A stretch of DNA of 64,000 bases from Brachionus sp. 'Tiscar' (taxonomy: Eukaryota > Rotifera > Eurotatoria > Ploima > Brachionidae): positions 1-64,000 of the forward strand of contig VANL01000089.1 in NCBI GenBank assembly GCA_006352455.1, written 5' to 3'. How positions within the stretch are numbered: the stretch's first letter is position 1; the number at the start of each line of letters is the position of its first letter. Positions 34,501 to 46,565 of this stretch are shown here, piece after piece. Below the pieces are notes generated by a model. It was not told the origin of the DNA. It saw nothing but the letters and a program-made list of their open reading frames with translations, and made no database searches. The translations under genes were made by a program, and so were the position numbers.

Positions 34501-37381
34501 TTTATCTAGTTTATTGTTTTTTTTTGTAATATGCGTAGAATTTAATAATAGAAATAGGTCCTGAAAGTTCGTACAAAAAGTCATTCGAATTACTTGTTGA
34601 TCGACGTGTTGAAAATAAATTAATGGAGGCATAAAACGTCTAGAAAATTTTTTAATCGATGAATCGACAAAATAAATAATTGAAAGGCAAAAATTTCATC
34701 TACAATATGTCTAAGGCATTAATTATGTGGTATCGACACGTTCCTAATTCGTTCCAAAAAATTCTAATTGATGGTCATGCAAACTTTCTCATCAGTTTAT
34801 CGACTATTTAAAATTAAGATTAATAATTTAATACAACTAAAAAGTAAAAATAAATAAAAAATTAAATTGTACAGATAATTATAATTTTATATAAGTTTTT
34901 ATTTTATTTAATTTTTTTATTTTTAAAATATGAATGCCCCGCTGTTTAATCACAAAATTTAAAAGAAAATTTTTTAATCAATTTGTCCAAAGTATAATAA
35001 AGTATTTCATGGGAAAATGTCAAACATTAAATTTCTAGAGAAATAAGTAAATTTATTTAAAAAATCAATTTTTTTTTTAAGTATTACAGGTTGATTTTTA
35101 GTTTCTTGGATATAATGTTTAAGTTTAAATTTCAAAAAAACCTTGGGCTTTCTAGTGTTAAATTAAAGATTTTATTAGAATCTGTATGTCAAAATTTAGT
35201 TCAAGTAAAATTCGTCAACAAGAAACTTAACTTGATAGAATAGAGTTTTCATTTGTTTATGTTGACAAATTAGTCATCCTAATATAAGCAATTGATTTTT
35301 TTTTATGAAAGACTAAAAATGTTAAAAAGTTTAATTTAGTCATCATTGTGATTTCTTAAGTAAAATTATGTATTTAAATTTTGGTTAGCTTTGAGCATCA
35401 TTTATCAATTATAATATCTAGATTTATTACATGCTTATTGAAAGAAAAAGAAAAACATTTTCAATAATCAATTTAATTTTTATCAATAAATCTGAGGCCT
35501 AAACATGTTAAATGTAAAGGCTGTGAAATCTTCGCATCGCATTTATACTTTTTGTTTAAATTATTTCATTTAAAAGTGACGATTGAGTCAATCAGCAAAA
35601 AAAATAGAATTTTCTAATCCCCTCTTGGGATAAATATATTATAAATTAAGAATATTTTTCTGCTAGGCCAAATTTATTAGCTAAGCTCAAATTGGCTAAA
35701 TAACAAGTTTTGATTATTATGGTCAAAAATATTAGAATAACTCTAGCTTAAGTTTATACTCTAGACCAAGTTTTAAGTGTAGATAAAAATAAATTAACTA
35801 GCAGTAAAAGTTTTATTCAAAATTTGGGACAAAAATCAAAAATAAATCTGGAAATATTTTCGACTTGAACAATAGGCATCAATAAGCACTTGTTTTTTTG
35901 TTCAGATTTTATTTTGTAATTTTAATAGCTAAAATTAATGAAATGATGCAAGAACAGCTAGATTAAATTGTCTAAGACAGACCTGAAATTATTTTTCAAT
36001 TAAAATTGTTTTGGAAATTTTTGGAGCAAAATTGAGAAATAACGTTTAAGTGGTTGTAACGGGAGGTTAATGCATTGTGAAGTATTTAATGCGTCTTAGT
36101 GTGGCAATTGCAAATGCATGGGGCGATTTGAAAAACGCGTGCAAGTCAATTTAAAAATTCTTGATGTTGTTTCGACAGTCTTAACAAGACGATAGACAAG
36201 CAGTTAAATTTGTGTTTTACATGCGTCTGAGACAATAAATGTAACGCTGAAGTTGAGAGTAGACTTAGTAGGAATAATTAATCATATCTTATCTTATCTC
36301 TATCTTATATGGCTTAATCGCTCGAACTAAACGATGCGAAGCTAGGCACAAAATCAGTCAGATACGAGCATAAACTATAAATTATTATAATAAAACATAT
36401 TAGAAGAATAAACAAGAAGAAGATTTGAATTAGTATTATTTTTATGTTCTATTTGTTGCAAATTTTAAATTAAGAGAGAAAAATAAGCATATAGATCGAG
36501 CAGTATTAGTGTAGCTGCATTTTTATAGTGGGATTTCAAATAATAGTTCCAAGTCATGCAAGTAAAAAATTTTAAATTCAAGCTTTTTTCTTTTTATGCT
36601 TTTTTTTTGTTGTATACAAATTTTATTTTCACCCATCTTTTTTGCGAATAAAAATCATGAAATTGTTGCCACTTTTTCCGATTAATGGACACTCAATTCG
36701 GTATTGATTTGTTTTGAACAAATGTGTTCCAAACAAAAGTGCGCATTTATGTGTGTACCCGGGATTATAATAATTTATTTTCATCCCTTATTGATCAAAG
36801 AAAATGAACGATGAATTAGAATTTATCGATTTTTTGTTTCTTTTTTTTTAGTTGGTTGCAGCAAAATTTGAAATCATATTTCAATTCTGAAAATTCCCTA
36901 TTTCTAGCTAGTTCTATTTTTCTGTAATTTCTTGACAATTTATTAAATTAATGGTTCACCATTCGAGTTTGAGCTCGATTCCCTTTTGAATTTCTTTTTA
37001 ACTAAACAAATACCATTTTTTTTTTCAGATTATAGATAAATATTTAGTTTAATTTGAATAAAATTGGACAATACTGTTTAGTACGTACAATTAGAGCTTA
37101 TGAATTAACAAAGTATAAAATTTGAGCTAATCGTCTAAAAAGGTAACACAACAATATCACTTTTTAACAACGATCTATCAGGTTTTTTTGTTTTTTTTTC
37201 ACTAAATTAATTAAGAATATAATTTAAATATTGATAAATTTGTGAAAGGCATATTTTTCAAGTTAAAGTTTAAAATATTACAATTTACATGGAAATCATT
37301 TTATTTTTGTTAATTTAATTTAATTTAATTTTGAGTAATCAGATTAAATTTCATAAATTTTTTTTCAGATTTAGGTCAGAA
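31559..37381. other. Intergenic and BRSK 5' region, 5.8 kb
   Basis: Between the divergent FBXO16 and BRSK genes. It holds the X-box at 31664-31677 and mostly AT-rich sequence. There are two less AT-rich patches: 34540-34811, with a 34-residue open frame at 34707-34811, and 36040-36370, a candidate BRSK promoter or first untranslated exon. A splice acceptor (TTTTTTTTCAG, ending 37368) 13 bases before the BRSK ATG shows that an untranslated upstream exon exists. Confidence 0.5.
31664..31677 (-). promoter_or_regulatory. Perfect X-box (RFX site) upstream of FBXO16
   Basis: Minus strand GTTTCTATGGTAAC; plus strand GTTACCATAGAAAC. It matches the strict X-box GTTNCCATRGNAAC at every position. It lies 106-119 bases upstream of the FBXO16 ATG. 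Confidence 0.75.
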
Positions 37382-40300
37382 ATGATCCAATCAGTGTCAA
37401 ACCAAACGCCCCAATTGGGTAACTCGGGTCAAAATTCATATGTTGGTCCATATCGTTTGGAGAAGACACTTGGCAAAGGCCAAACCGGTTTAGTCAAACT
37501 TGGTGTCCACCACAAGACTGGCAAAAAAGTTGCGGTAAAAATCGTCAATCGTGAAAAGCTTAATGAATCAGTGCTAATGAAGGTTAGTTTTAATTTTTAT
37601 TTAAAAAAAAATTTTGATTTTGCTGATGTAGCACTCGGATCAAATAGTAACAAAAACTTTGCTAATTACATTTATTTTTGGTCATATTTTATATTAATTA
37701 TTTAAAAGTAGAAAACAAACATTAAAAAAAAAGCTGTTTATTAATAAGCAAAGGAAAGTGTTTGTTTCCGACTTTGAAGGTTTTATTGATTTAACATTTG
37801 AGGAAATGAAGGATTCTAGGTGCCTATTAATTTCAATTTGCTTTGATTTACTTAGCAAATTGAAAATTTACTAATTATAATTAAATATTAAATATTTTCG
37901 TAAAAAAAGTAAATATAGCTTTTATCTAGTTTTAAAGTTATAAGATTCATCTGTTAATAATAACACTAGAACAAATTTTGGATAAAAGAGACCTCAGAGA
38001 AAAAGCTTTAAAATTGTCAAGACTCATAAATAATAATTATTATTCAGAAAAGCAAGCTAATAACTCGATTCGAGAGTATCTTTTGAATGCAAGCGACAAT
38101 GAAATTTGAATTTAACTTAGTAGCAAAGCTATCAATCAAAAACTAATAAATTAAGCGAAAAATATTCAAACATAATTGGAAATATATATATATATTATTT
38201 TCAAATATTTATTTTAAGTTAATTTCTTTATTCGTTTATTAAATATTTTTATTTTTTCTGAATCTTATAGATTGCTTTTGAGTATAAAAAATTGGCCTAA
38301 GACTTTTTCTTTTAAGTATATATTAATCAATAAAGAATTAATTGAAAAATTTGGCTGAATACAGCTTCTGGTGTATTCAATAGAAATTTATTTTTAAAAA
38401 AATAAAATCATATGCTTTTATTAATAGAATTAGTTTTACTTTTTGATTGGACTAGATACGTGCCTGAAGAATTTAGTTTTGAATTAAGAAAAATATTTGC
38501 TTTTCATTTGATTGAAGAACATTTGTGTTTGGAATTAGATAAAATATTTTCAAAATATATCAATTTTTTTTTTTAAATATATATATATATGTAAAAAATA
38601 TTAATTTTCATAGCCTAATTGAGAATGATCTTGAAAATCAATCTTTTTTTATAAATCTTTTCTGACTATTAATAAATCATCGATAAGTATAATTAATTCC
38701 TCATTTTGAAGCTGATTTATAGTCAGACAGTTTCTGTGTAACCAGATAAGTTTAATCGAATTTTAATCGAGACTAAATCCAGACAAAATAAGAAATTAAG
38801 CTAAGACTAAATAAAATATTTATTTAAATTATTGGATCCGATTAAAAAAAATCATTGGTTTAGTCCGTATATAGATAAAAATAAATTACTAAAAAATTTA
38901 CAATTGTTTACAAAATTCTAGTTTAAATTAATTATAAAAATTATTCATTAATTACACTTTTAATCCAATTTACATAATTAGAAACTTTTCCAAATACGGC
39001 CGACTTGTAACTTCCACATCTATCAAAGTCATCAGTGCTTACTGCAAAACTAGTTACTCCACATAGATACCATCTTTTTCTTATCGGTTCATAAAACTCA
39101 GCATTCATTTCATTTTCGTATTCTCTGTCAAGATCAATGCCTTGGATATTTGTGCTCGACTCTCCACTACAAATTAGTGGACCGCCTGAGTCACCAACAC
39201 ATGGATGTATTGGGCCTTTAATGCACACAGTATTCATGTTAATTTTAGATTTTATCGAAGAAGATTCAACTTCATCTTTGCATTCTTGAATGTTGCTTAA
39301 AAATACATCAGCCATTTGCAAAACATTTGGCATTATGAATTCATCTTCATCAGCAGCACTCATAAATCCATGCCCCATAATTTTGCACTGTGTGCCTGGT
39401 TGAACTTCCACGTTTTCGTTTGGCAAGCATGCTGGAATTAATTTCTCTCTGACATTGGAGTTGTCGTGTCTTAGTTCTATTAAAGCTAGATCGTTTAGTG
39501 GACCAGGAGTTAAGCCTCTTCTTCTAGCGTCTGATTCTAACATTGCAGGAACATAAGATGGATGAATTATTACTCTTTTGGCACGTATTTTCACTATATT
39601 ATCCAATTTTTTACCATTTCTAAACCGAACCGCGTGATCTATCCCTCGTACCAAAATAATTGTGTTTCGAGCTAATTTGGCTTGGTCAAGATCATCATAG
39701 CAATGAGCTGCAGTCAGAATATAATTTTTATGTATTATAGTTCCTCCACAATAAGTCTCTGATTCTGATCTATTATTTCCCGCAATTACTATTTGAACAT
39801 ACCATGGCCATTGTTTGTGGTCGGTATCTTGTCCGTTGGCGACGTATTTAGTCACTCTTGGAGGTAGATATCCACATTCACCAAAATTGTCTTCATTATT
39901 TCTGTAAACTGGTTTTAGAATTGGCTCATAATCAGCAAAGAAAGGCGCTGGTTTGGCAAAAAAATGCATTGGTGACGGAGGTGGTGGCGGTGGTGGTGGA
40001 GGAGGTTTAAAAGAAGGCGCTGGATTGAAATTGGAATACGGCCTGGAACGGAATTGGGGTCTATCAAAAAAGTAGTTTTGAGGTGGATAATAATGGTAGT
40101 CTGATACACCCGGTATGCTTCTCAAAGCCTGGCTCAACACATTCGCCTCTAATTCATTCACAACAACTCCAACTAAACTAATAATAAACAACAACATTCT
40201 TATTTAAATTAGTCAGCCAAAATTTTGATTCAAATTTTAAAAAGAGAATTCTATTTATATTAGGCAGAGATTTGACTTAGGCTTAAACGCTTCTCAATTT

Positions 40301-43300
40301 AATGCTTCTAATTGAATCTATACAAATTGAAACTGAGTGAAAAAAGTTTAAACGATATCAAATGATGATTTTTATTTAAGCGTGCTTTTATATCGAGACA
40401 ATTTGTTTGAAAATGAATAGACAAATTTTAAAATTTCTAAGCTGTGCTTTTTTTTCTTCATAATATTATAAAATTTACAAGCATCGAAGCCGAGATTAGA
40501 GCAAAATCAAAATTTTTTTTAATTTGATTTATCTTCAATTTTTCTATTTTATATTAGGTTGAAAGAGAGATCACAATCATGAAACTAATTGAGCATCCTA
40601 ATGTATTAAGATTGTATAATGTATACGAAAATAAAAAATACTTGTAAGCCTATCTGATAGAGAAAAAATATTGAAAACTCAACTTTTAGAAACTTTTTGA
40701 ATTATTTGAAAAAAAATTGCTAATTTGATGATTAGAATTTATTTAGATTAATTTTATGTTTAAAATTTTCAATTCTTATGGTTGAGTTTGAAAAATAAAT
40801 GTCAACCAAGAAAAAAAAATATTAATTTTGAAACATATCAAAGGTACCTCATCCTAGAACATGTGTCTGGTGGTGAATTGTTCGATTATTTGGTTAAAAA
40901 ATCACGATTAACCATTAAAGAAGCTAGGAGATTTTTTAAGCAAATAATATCCGCATTGGACTTTTGCCACAGTCATTTAATATGGTAAATAAAAATTAGG
41001 AAATTATCGAAAATTTTAGTGAAATTTTTTTTTTTTAACAGTCATCGAGACTTAAAACCGGAAAATCTTTTACTAGACGATAAACTAAATATAAAAATCG
41101 CCGATTTTGGCATGGCCTCTCTTCAAATTAACGGATCCATGCTTGAAACTAGCTGTGGGTCGCCTCACTACGCATGTCCCGAAGTTATTCGAGTATGATC
41201 ATAAATAAGCTTAATTTTAAATAATTTTAAATTTTATTTGTCTTTGATTAATTTAGGGAGAAAAATATGATGGTACTAAAGCGGATGTTTGGTCTTGTGG
41301 TGTCATACTTTACGCTCTTTTAGTCGGTGCTCTTCCGTTCGATGATGACAATTTAAAACAATTGTTAGAAAAGATAAAAAAAGGATATTTTACGATACCT
41401 TCGTACGTACCGCAAGAATGTCAAGAATTACTCAGAAAAATGATAGAAGTTGATCCAAATAAAAGATTTTCAGTAAATATAATTTATTTTATCTTTTTTG
41501 CATTTATAGCTTTTAGTTTAAAAATTAAATTTGCTAAACTATTAATTCTAAAGCTTAAATTATTTTTTTTTATCAGCTAGAAGAAGTAAGCAAACATCCA
41601 TGGGTTTTGGCGTAAGTTTATTTAAGATTATTTTTGTAGTAATTTAATATTATTTAATTTAATATTTGTTTACTTAACAAACTTGTCTAATTTGCATGCT
41701 AATTGTTAAAATTTGTTTATTTAAAAAATCTAATCTATTAAATTTCTCAGAGGATCAAAAGAAGAAGTTGAGCTTGAACTGCCAATGTGTCAAGTAGTAC
41801 AAGTAATACAAAATAAAATTTGTGTCCTTGAATTTTTCTTTATCTTTTTTTTTATCACAGACTGCTATTATTCCCACTATTGAGCATATGGACACAGATG
41901 TATTGGCCAATATGACTTCTCTCGGATGCTTCAAGAATCAAGATAAATTAATTGAGTGTCTTCTAAACGAAAAGTAAAATTATCAAAATATAAAATTTTA
42001 TCAAAAAATTAAATTAATTGTTTTAAGTCACAATACTGAAAAAGTTATCTATTTCTTATTACTGGAGCGCAAGCTCAAAAATCCTAGCCAAGAAGAAGCG
42101 GATGAAATGATAGGTTGGAATCGTAGCGTTGACGCGCCAAGAAAGCGCATTGACAAATTCAAATCATCGAACGGCTATTACAATCAGCTGACAGTAGGCT
42201 CACCGGTGGTAGGTCGCCGAGGTATAGTGGTAACGCACGGACCTAGACATCAAAGCTGTCACACTACTCCACTGCAATCTCCTTGCACAAGTCCTATTGT
42301 GACGAATAAAGGATTCATTCGTCACTGTGAATCAAATCAAAACCAGTCTGAAAATGACAATATCAGCATTGGTTCGAATAATTCATCCAATATTAATCAG
42401 CAGATACGCTCAAGGATCAATTCATTCAAGATATCCATGTTCAATACACCAAAATTTAATAGGCGTAAAATTTTGAGTAATTTTCTTGCTCAAGACCATT
42501 TATTAATTGAGGTTTATTTTTGCCTTCTTAGCACCTGAGAAAGTAAATGACTCGCCAAATATGGACTCGAAATCTTGGTTTCAACGATGGAATTTCAAAC
42601 AGGAAAACATAAATACCCAAAATGAACAAGAGAAAGAAAAAGAATTTTCGTTTGTTATTGATGATCGACCTTTAAATAGTGTTAAAGCTGATTTGATTCA
42701 TGCATTTTTATCAGTAATTAAAAATTTTTATTTTATATTTTATAATTTTTTATTATCAAGATAAGAATTTTAATTCAAATTTTTTTGCTATTCATTTTTG
42801 ATTACAAGATTAAAAGAAAAAGAGATTTTCTGATTATTTTTACTTTGGTTTTTTCACTTTGCTGTTAAATTAGAAATTAAATTTAAAAAATTTAAAAATA
42901 AATATAAACAAATATAAATAAATTACTTTGATATAAGTTTAGATTTTTAAAAAATCAAATAGTTCAGCTATTTTTAAATAATTTTTCTTTTCGTGATCGG
43001 AAAATCCGATAATATTTTTATAATTCAATTTTAAAAATTCTCATTTCAGTACTAACTAAATTTGAAAACAAAAAATTTTAAATTTTTTTAATTAATTCTA
43101 GGTAAAATTGAAAAATTGTGGATTAAAAAGCAAAATTAATTTTAATTAAAAATAGGTTTTAATTGATTCTTTGAATATACATGGGAAAAAAATTTAAAAA
43201 ATTAAGAGAAAAAGTAAAAATTTCGATAGATGTTTAAAAAAAATGAACTTTGAACTAAATTTTCGAATTTTTCTTGAATTTTGTTCTAATTTTTGCAATT

Positions 43301-46300
43301 TTTACTCAACGAATAAATTAAAATAAAGCTTGATTTTTAATTAAAAAAAATTTGTTGGTAATTTCAGAATTTTTCCTTTTTTGCCTAGAATTAAATTTAA
43401 TTTTTTTTTAAATGAGAATTCATTAATTTTTTTTATAATTTTGAATTTTAAAATTATATTTCTGAAATTATATATTTAAAAAATATTAGTCATTTTTTAT
43501 AAAATTAAAATTTGTTTTTTTTAGACTCAAGACTTGATTCATAACATAAATAATCCGCTGCTATTTCGATGCGAGTATAGGTCGCCGGACAAATTCCTAG
43601 CTCGTAATGTCAGATTTAAAGTCGAGATTATAATTGACTCGAATGGTCAAAACGCAAACGCTTCGGCGTCTACTTCTTCGACTTCATCAGCATCCTCCGC
43701 TTCCACTCAATCCAGTGCAGTACTTACAAACAATATAAACATAAACAACCAAGCCAAAAAAACTGAAACCACAGCTTTAACACCGACCAGATTTAAAATT
43801 TTGTTCACTCTTATCAATGGCTCTACTAAGCAATTTCACCAATTATGCAAACACATTCGTACCTTGATAAGTATGAATTATTCAAATACAAACAACCAAA
43901 GCAGACAGCAAAGAAATGCCCAGTTAAAGACCCAAGTTACCAATGTGTACACTCCAAATTTTCAGGCCAATCGAACCTATCAACGCTGTACAGCTCCAAA
44001 TACGCCTAATATTAGCTCATCATTGCAAAACCACGTTCAACAGTCACCAGTATTGAATCAACGCATTAATCAAGCTATAATCAATTTAAATACTCCGACA
44101 TCGACTACAAGTGGTATTACTACTCACCATCAAGCTTTAAGCTACCAGGCATCTCCGAATCAAGTATCCTCTAGACGAAATTCGAATTCAATTCAAACAC
44201 CACAACCGGGTTCTCCATCAATAAATTCTGTCATCGGCAATCTAGTCTCTTCAATTCAAATTTCGAATGACAACACGAATAAAAATTCGTACATTAATCA
44301 ATCATCTTTAGGATCGAGTCTAAACTCAGCTAGTCATATGATTAATAGCTATGGACCAGTAGCTCAAAATACGCCAGTTAACCAAAACTTGACTGCTTTG
44401 CTTCTTTCTTCATCATCAGGTTCTTCGTCGTCTTCATCCGGAACAAATACAACTACTACACCAATACAAATTAACGGCTCAAACAAATCAAGAAAAAACT
44501 CCAACACCTCTCTAAACAATTCGCCACTCATCAATTCGCATCCGAATAGCCAATTTCACTATCAGCCCTCTAATCCGATACAGCAAAATGGTAAAAAAAT
44601 TTAATAGCTAAATGCTTTAAATGTTATTTATTTACTGTATTTTTTTAAATTTGAATTTTTTTATACTCACAATATTTTATTATTATTTCTAATAATACCA
44701 AATGAAAATTATATAAATAAACATATCAAGTTGATTTTAATTTTAAAGATTAAAAGAAACTATTTACCACTCACAATTAAAAAATTTTTTATAGGTTAGT
44801 AGATTCAAGCTTTTAAAAGTTCGATTTGAAACGAATTGAACTTGGTTTTTGCTTGTTTTTCATTTTTAAGTTTAGAAATTTTAATAAATTTTTGATAAAT
44901 TGAAAATAAATTTAGTTAAATTTTAATATATTGAAAATTAAAAATAAAAATTATTTTTCCTTTTTTGAATTAAAAAAAACTAAAATTTCAACGATCGAAA
45001 ATTAATAAAAAAAATTACTTAGATAAGATAAGCTAAAACGAATTAAAAAAATCTGCTAGGTCTAAATAATTTACTTTTCTTACTAGCTTTTTTTAAATTT
45101 AGATGGTAAAATTTAAATTTTTTGTAAAAAAAACTTGTTGTGCTATATTTTAAGAGTAATCATTAATTGTGTATTCATGAATTCTAGTTATTTTAAATTA
45201 AATTTTATTATTTTTATTTTATTTTATTTTTTCTTTAATTTTTATTTTGATTAAATTTTTCGAAATTAAAAATTTAGTAAATCAATTTATCATAAACTCA
45301 GATAAAATTATTTAACATATTGATTTTTGTCAAAAAAAATTTAATTAAATATTAATAATGATTATAAAAATAATAGTGTTGGGTACGGTGTGTGGCGGCA
45401 ACTTGACCAAAAGTTGATTTTGGCTTTTTAATGGCCGAGTGTCAAAACAAACCTTTAAAAATTTTAAATATGAAAAGTTGATAGAGAAAAAATATGTACC
45501 CAACCCTAAAAGATAATCAATTCAATATATTTTATTTTTAAATTAGCTAAAAAATATTTGTGATGTATAAAAAAATTTCAATCAGAAACTCTAAATGTTG
45601 TGCACGCAACTGTGCCAATGGTAAAAATGAATTGATGTTTGATGTTGTAACTTTGCTTTATATGTTTTAGATTTTATATTTGGTCAGGACTTATTTCAAG
45701 AAATATACAATTTCACTGCCGCTACCTGTAACAAAGAATAGGTATGAGCCCTTTTTTTATGTTGTATTAACACAAAGCATGTATAATGTGGTAGTATCTA
45801 GTTAAAAACTAATTAAAAAAATATTTATTTTTAGTAATCAAATCTGCCCAATCACCAAAGCAAAACTCGCCGCCAAATTCTCAGCCCACACAAGCTCAAA
45901 GCACAGCAACAAATCAAACTCCTTCTAGTGCCGGAAGTAGCCAAGAATCAGCAAATTTTTTAACAAAACAGACAGATATAGACTTAAACGATTCATTTAA
46001 TCAATTAACTAATGACATAGCCAATCAACTTTTTTCACTGACCCATACTCAGGTATCATCTGTTCAGAAACCGAATTCGACCACTTCATCGAACTCAATT
46101 AGTAAAGAAAAAAACTCGAATGATTCTATTAAAGTAGTAGATGCTAATATTGATAGTTTGAATGATATCAAATCTAGGCCAAATATTACCATCGCTTCTA
46201 AAGCTAGTATTTCTTCATCATCAGCATCTTCTACTACTAGTCAAGGCTCTGTTAACATTTCAGCGAATCCAACGTCTTCCCCATTCTATAATTTCAATCA

Positions 46301-46565
46301 GACAAAAACGATTGCATCCAAGGCTCAACAAAGTGCTGCAGCAGCTCTATCAGCTATTTCCCAAAAAGCCTCATCTGTCATCTCATCTTCCAATACGTCT
46401 CTTAATTCTCAAAAACAAGCGCCTAATCAACAAAGTTCAACTGGCTTTTTTTTAAAAAAAAAGCCTTCAAGTGACAGTCCTTCTAAAACAACTAATCCAA
46501 CTTCTAAATCAAACTCAAACACTTCAATATTTTCTTCTTCGTCTATACTTGATCTATTTAGATAA
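37382..46565 (+). CDS. BRSK: BRSK/SAD family serine-threonine kinase
   Basis: Twelve coding exons: 37382-37582, 40558-40643, 40844-40984, 41042-41192, 41257-41472, 41577-41611, 41751-41802, 41861-41973, 42028-42476, 42532-42713, 43525-44590, 45835-46565; 1140 residues. Kinase domain from about residue 24: LGKGQTG (30-36), Lys53 of VAVK, HRDLKPEN (144-151), DFG (164-166), and the LKB1 target Thr179 in LETSCGSPHYACPE. All catalytic residues are present. A UBA-like region (TDVLANMTSLGCFKNQDKLI) and PRKRIDK follow. The C-terminal KA1-like part starts at FVIDDRPLNSVKADLIHAFL. Kinases of this family shape neuronal polarity and synapses downstream of LKB1. The protein is far longer than human BRSK (about 670-780). 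The excess is Ser/Thr/Asn/Gln-rich sequence, partly inside the KA1 region and mostly after it. Intron 1 holds a nested protease gene. Confidence 0.95.
38941..40197 (-). CDS. Trypsin-like serine protease nested in BRSK intron 1
   Basis: Single exon, 418 residues, antisense within the 2975-base first coding intron of BRSK. Residues 1-18 are a signal peptide. A proline-rich pro-region follows, with a run of ten prolines at about 65-74. The S1-family domain starts at YVANG (118-122) after a basic PRVTK site, the likely activation cleavage. The triad is complete: His165 in LTAAHC, Asp236 in NDLALIEL, Ser337 in CVGDSGGPL. At the position of trypsin Asp189, six residues before the serine, there is His331, so tryptic Lys/Arg specificity is doubtful. 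Secreted and probably stored as a zymogen. Lack of introns in a spliced family suggests origin by retroposition or intron loss; this is inference. Confidence 0.93.
   Translation of the reverse strand: MLLFIISLVGVVVNELEANVLSQALRSIPGVSDYHYYPPQNYFFDRPQFRSRPYSNFNPAPSFKPPPPPPPPPPSPMHFFAKPAPFFADYEPILKPVYRNNEDNFGECGYLPPRVTKYVANGQDTDHKQWPWYVQIVIAGNNRSESETYCGGTIIHKNYILTAAHCYDDLDQAKLARNTIILVRGIDHAVRFRNGKKLDNIVKIRAKRVIIHPSYVPAMLESDARRRGLTPGPLNDLALIELRHDNSNVREKLIPACLPNENVEVQPGTQCKIMGHGFMSAADEDEFIMPNVLQMADVFLSNIQECKDEVESSSIKSKINMNTVCIKGPIHPCVGDSGGPLICSGESSTNIQGIDLDREYENEMNAEFYEPIRKRWYLCGVTSFAVSTDDFDRCGSYKSAVFGKVSNYVNWIKSVINE
45374..45508. mobile_element. hAT-like MITE in BRSK intron 11
   Basis: 135 bases bounded by inverted ends TAGTGTTGGGTAC and GTACCCAACCCTA (12 of 13 pair). 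Flanking octamers AAAAATAA and AAAGATAA differ at one position, as expected for an old 8-base target duplication of the hAT superfamily. No coding capacity. Confidence 0.7.
45671..45741 (+). other. Possible alternative C-terminal exon of BRSK
   Basis: A 71-base segment between TATGTTTTAG and GTATGAG. Spliced to exon 11 (phase 1), it encodes DFIFGQDLFQEIYNFTAATC then NKE and a stop. It would replace the 243 residues of exon 12 and end the protein early. A second frame is also open here and runs to about 45802, so the reading is not certain. It could equally be a chance match of splice signals. Confidence 0.4.

Noticed and set aside
38185..38592. Short (AT)n runs in BRSK intron 1
   Set aside because: Simple microsatellites, ordinary for this base composition.
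46162..46455. 97-residue frame overlapping BRSK exon 12
   Set aside because: It is a shifted reading of the Ser/Thr-rich BRSK tail, which itself is continuous with exon 11 in phase.
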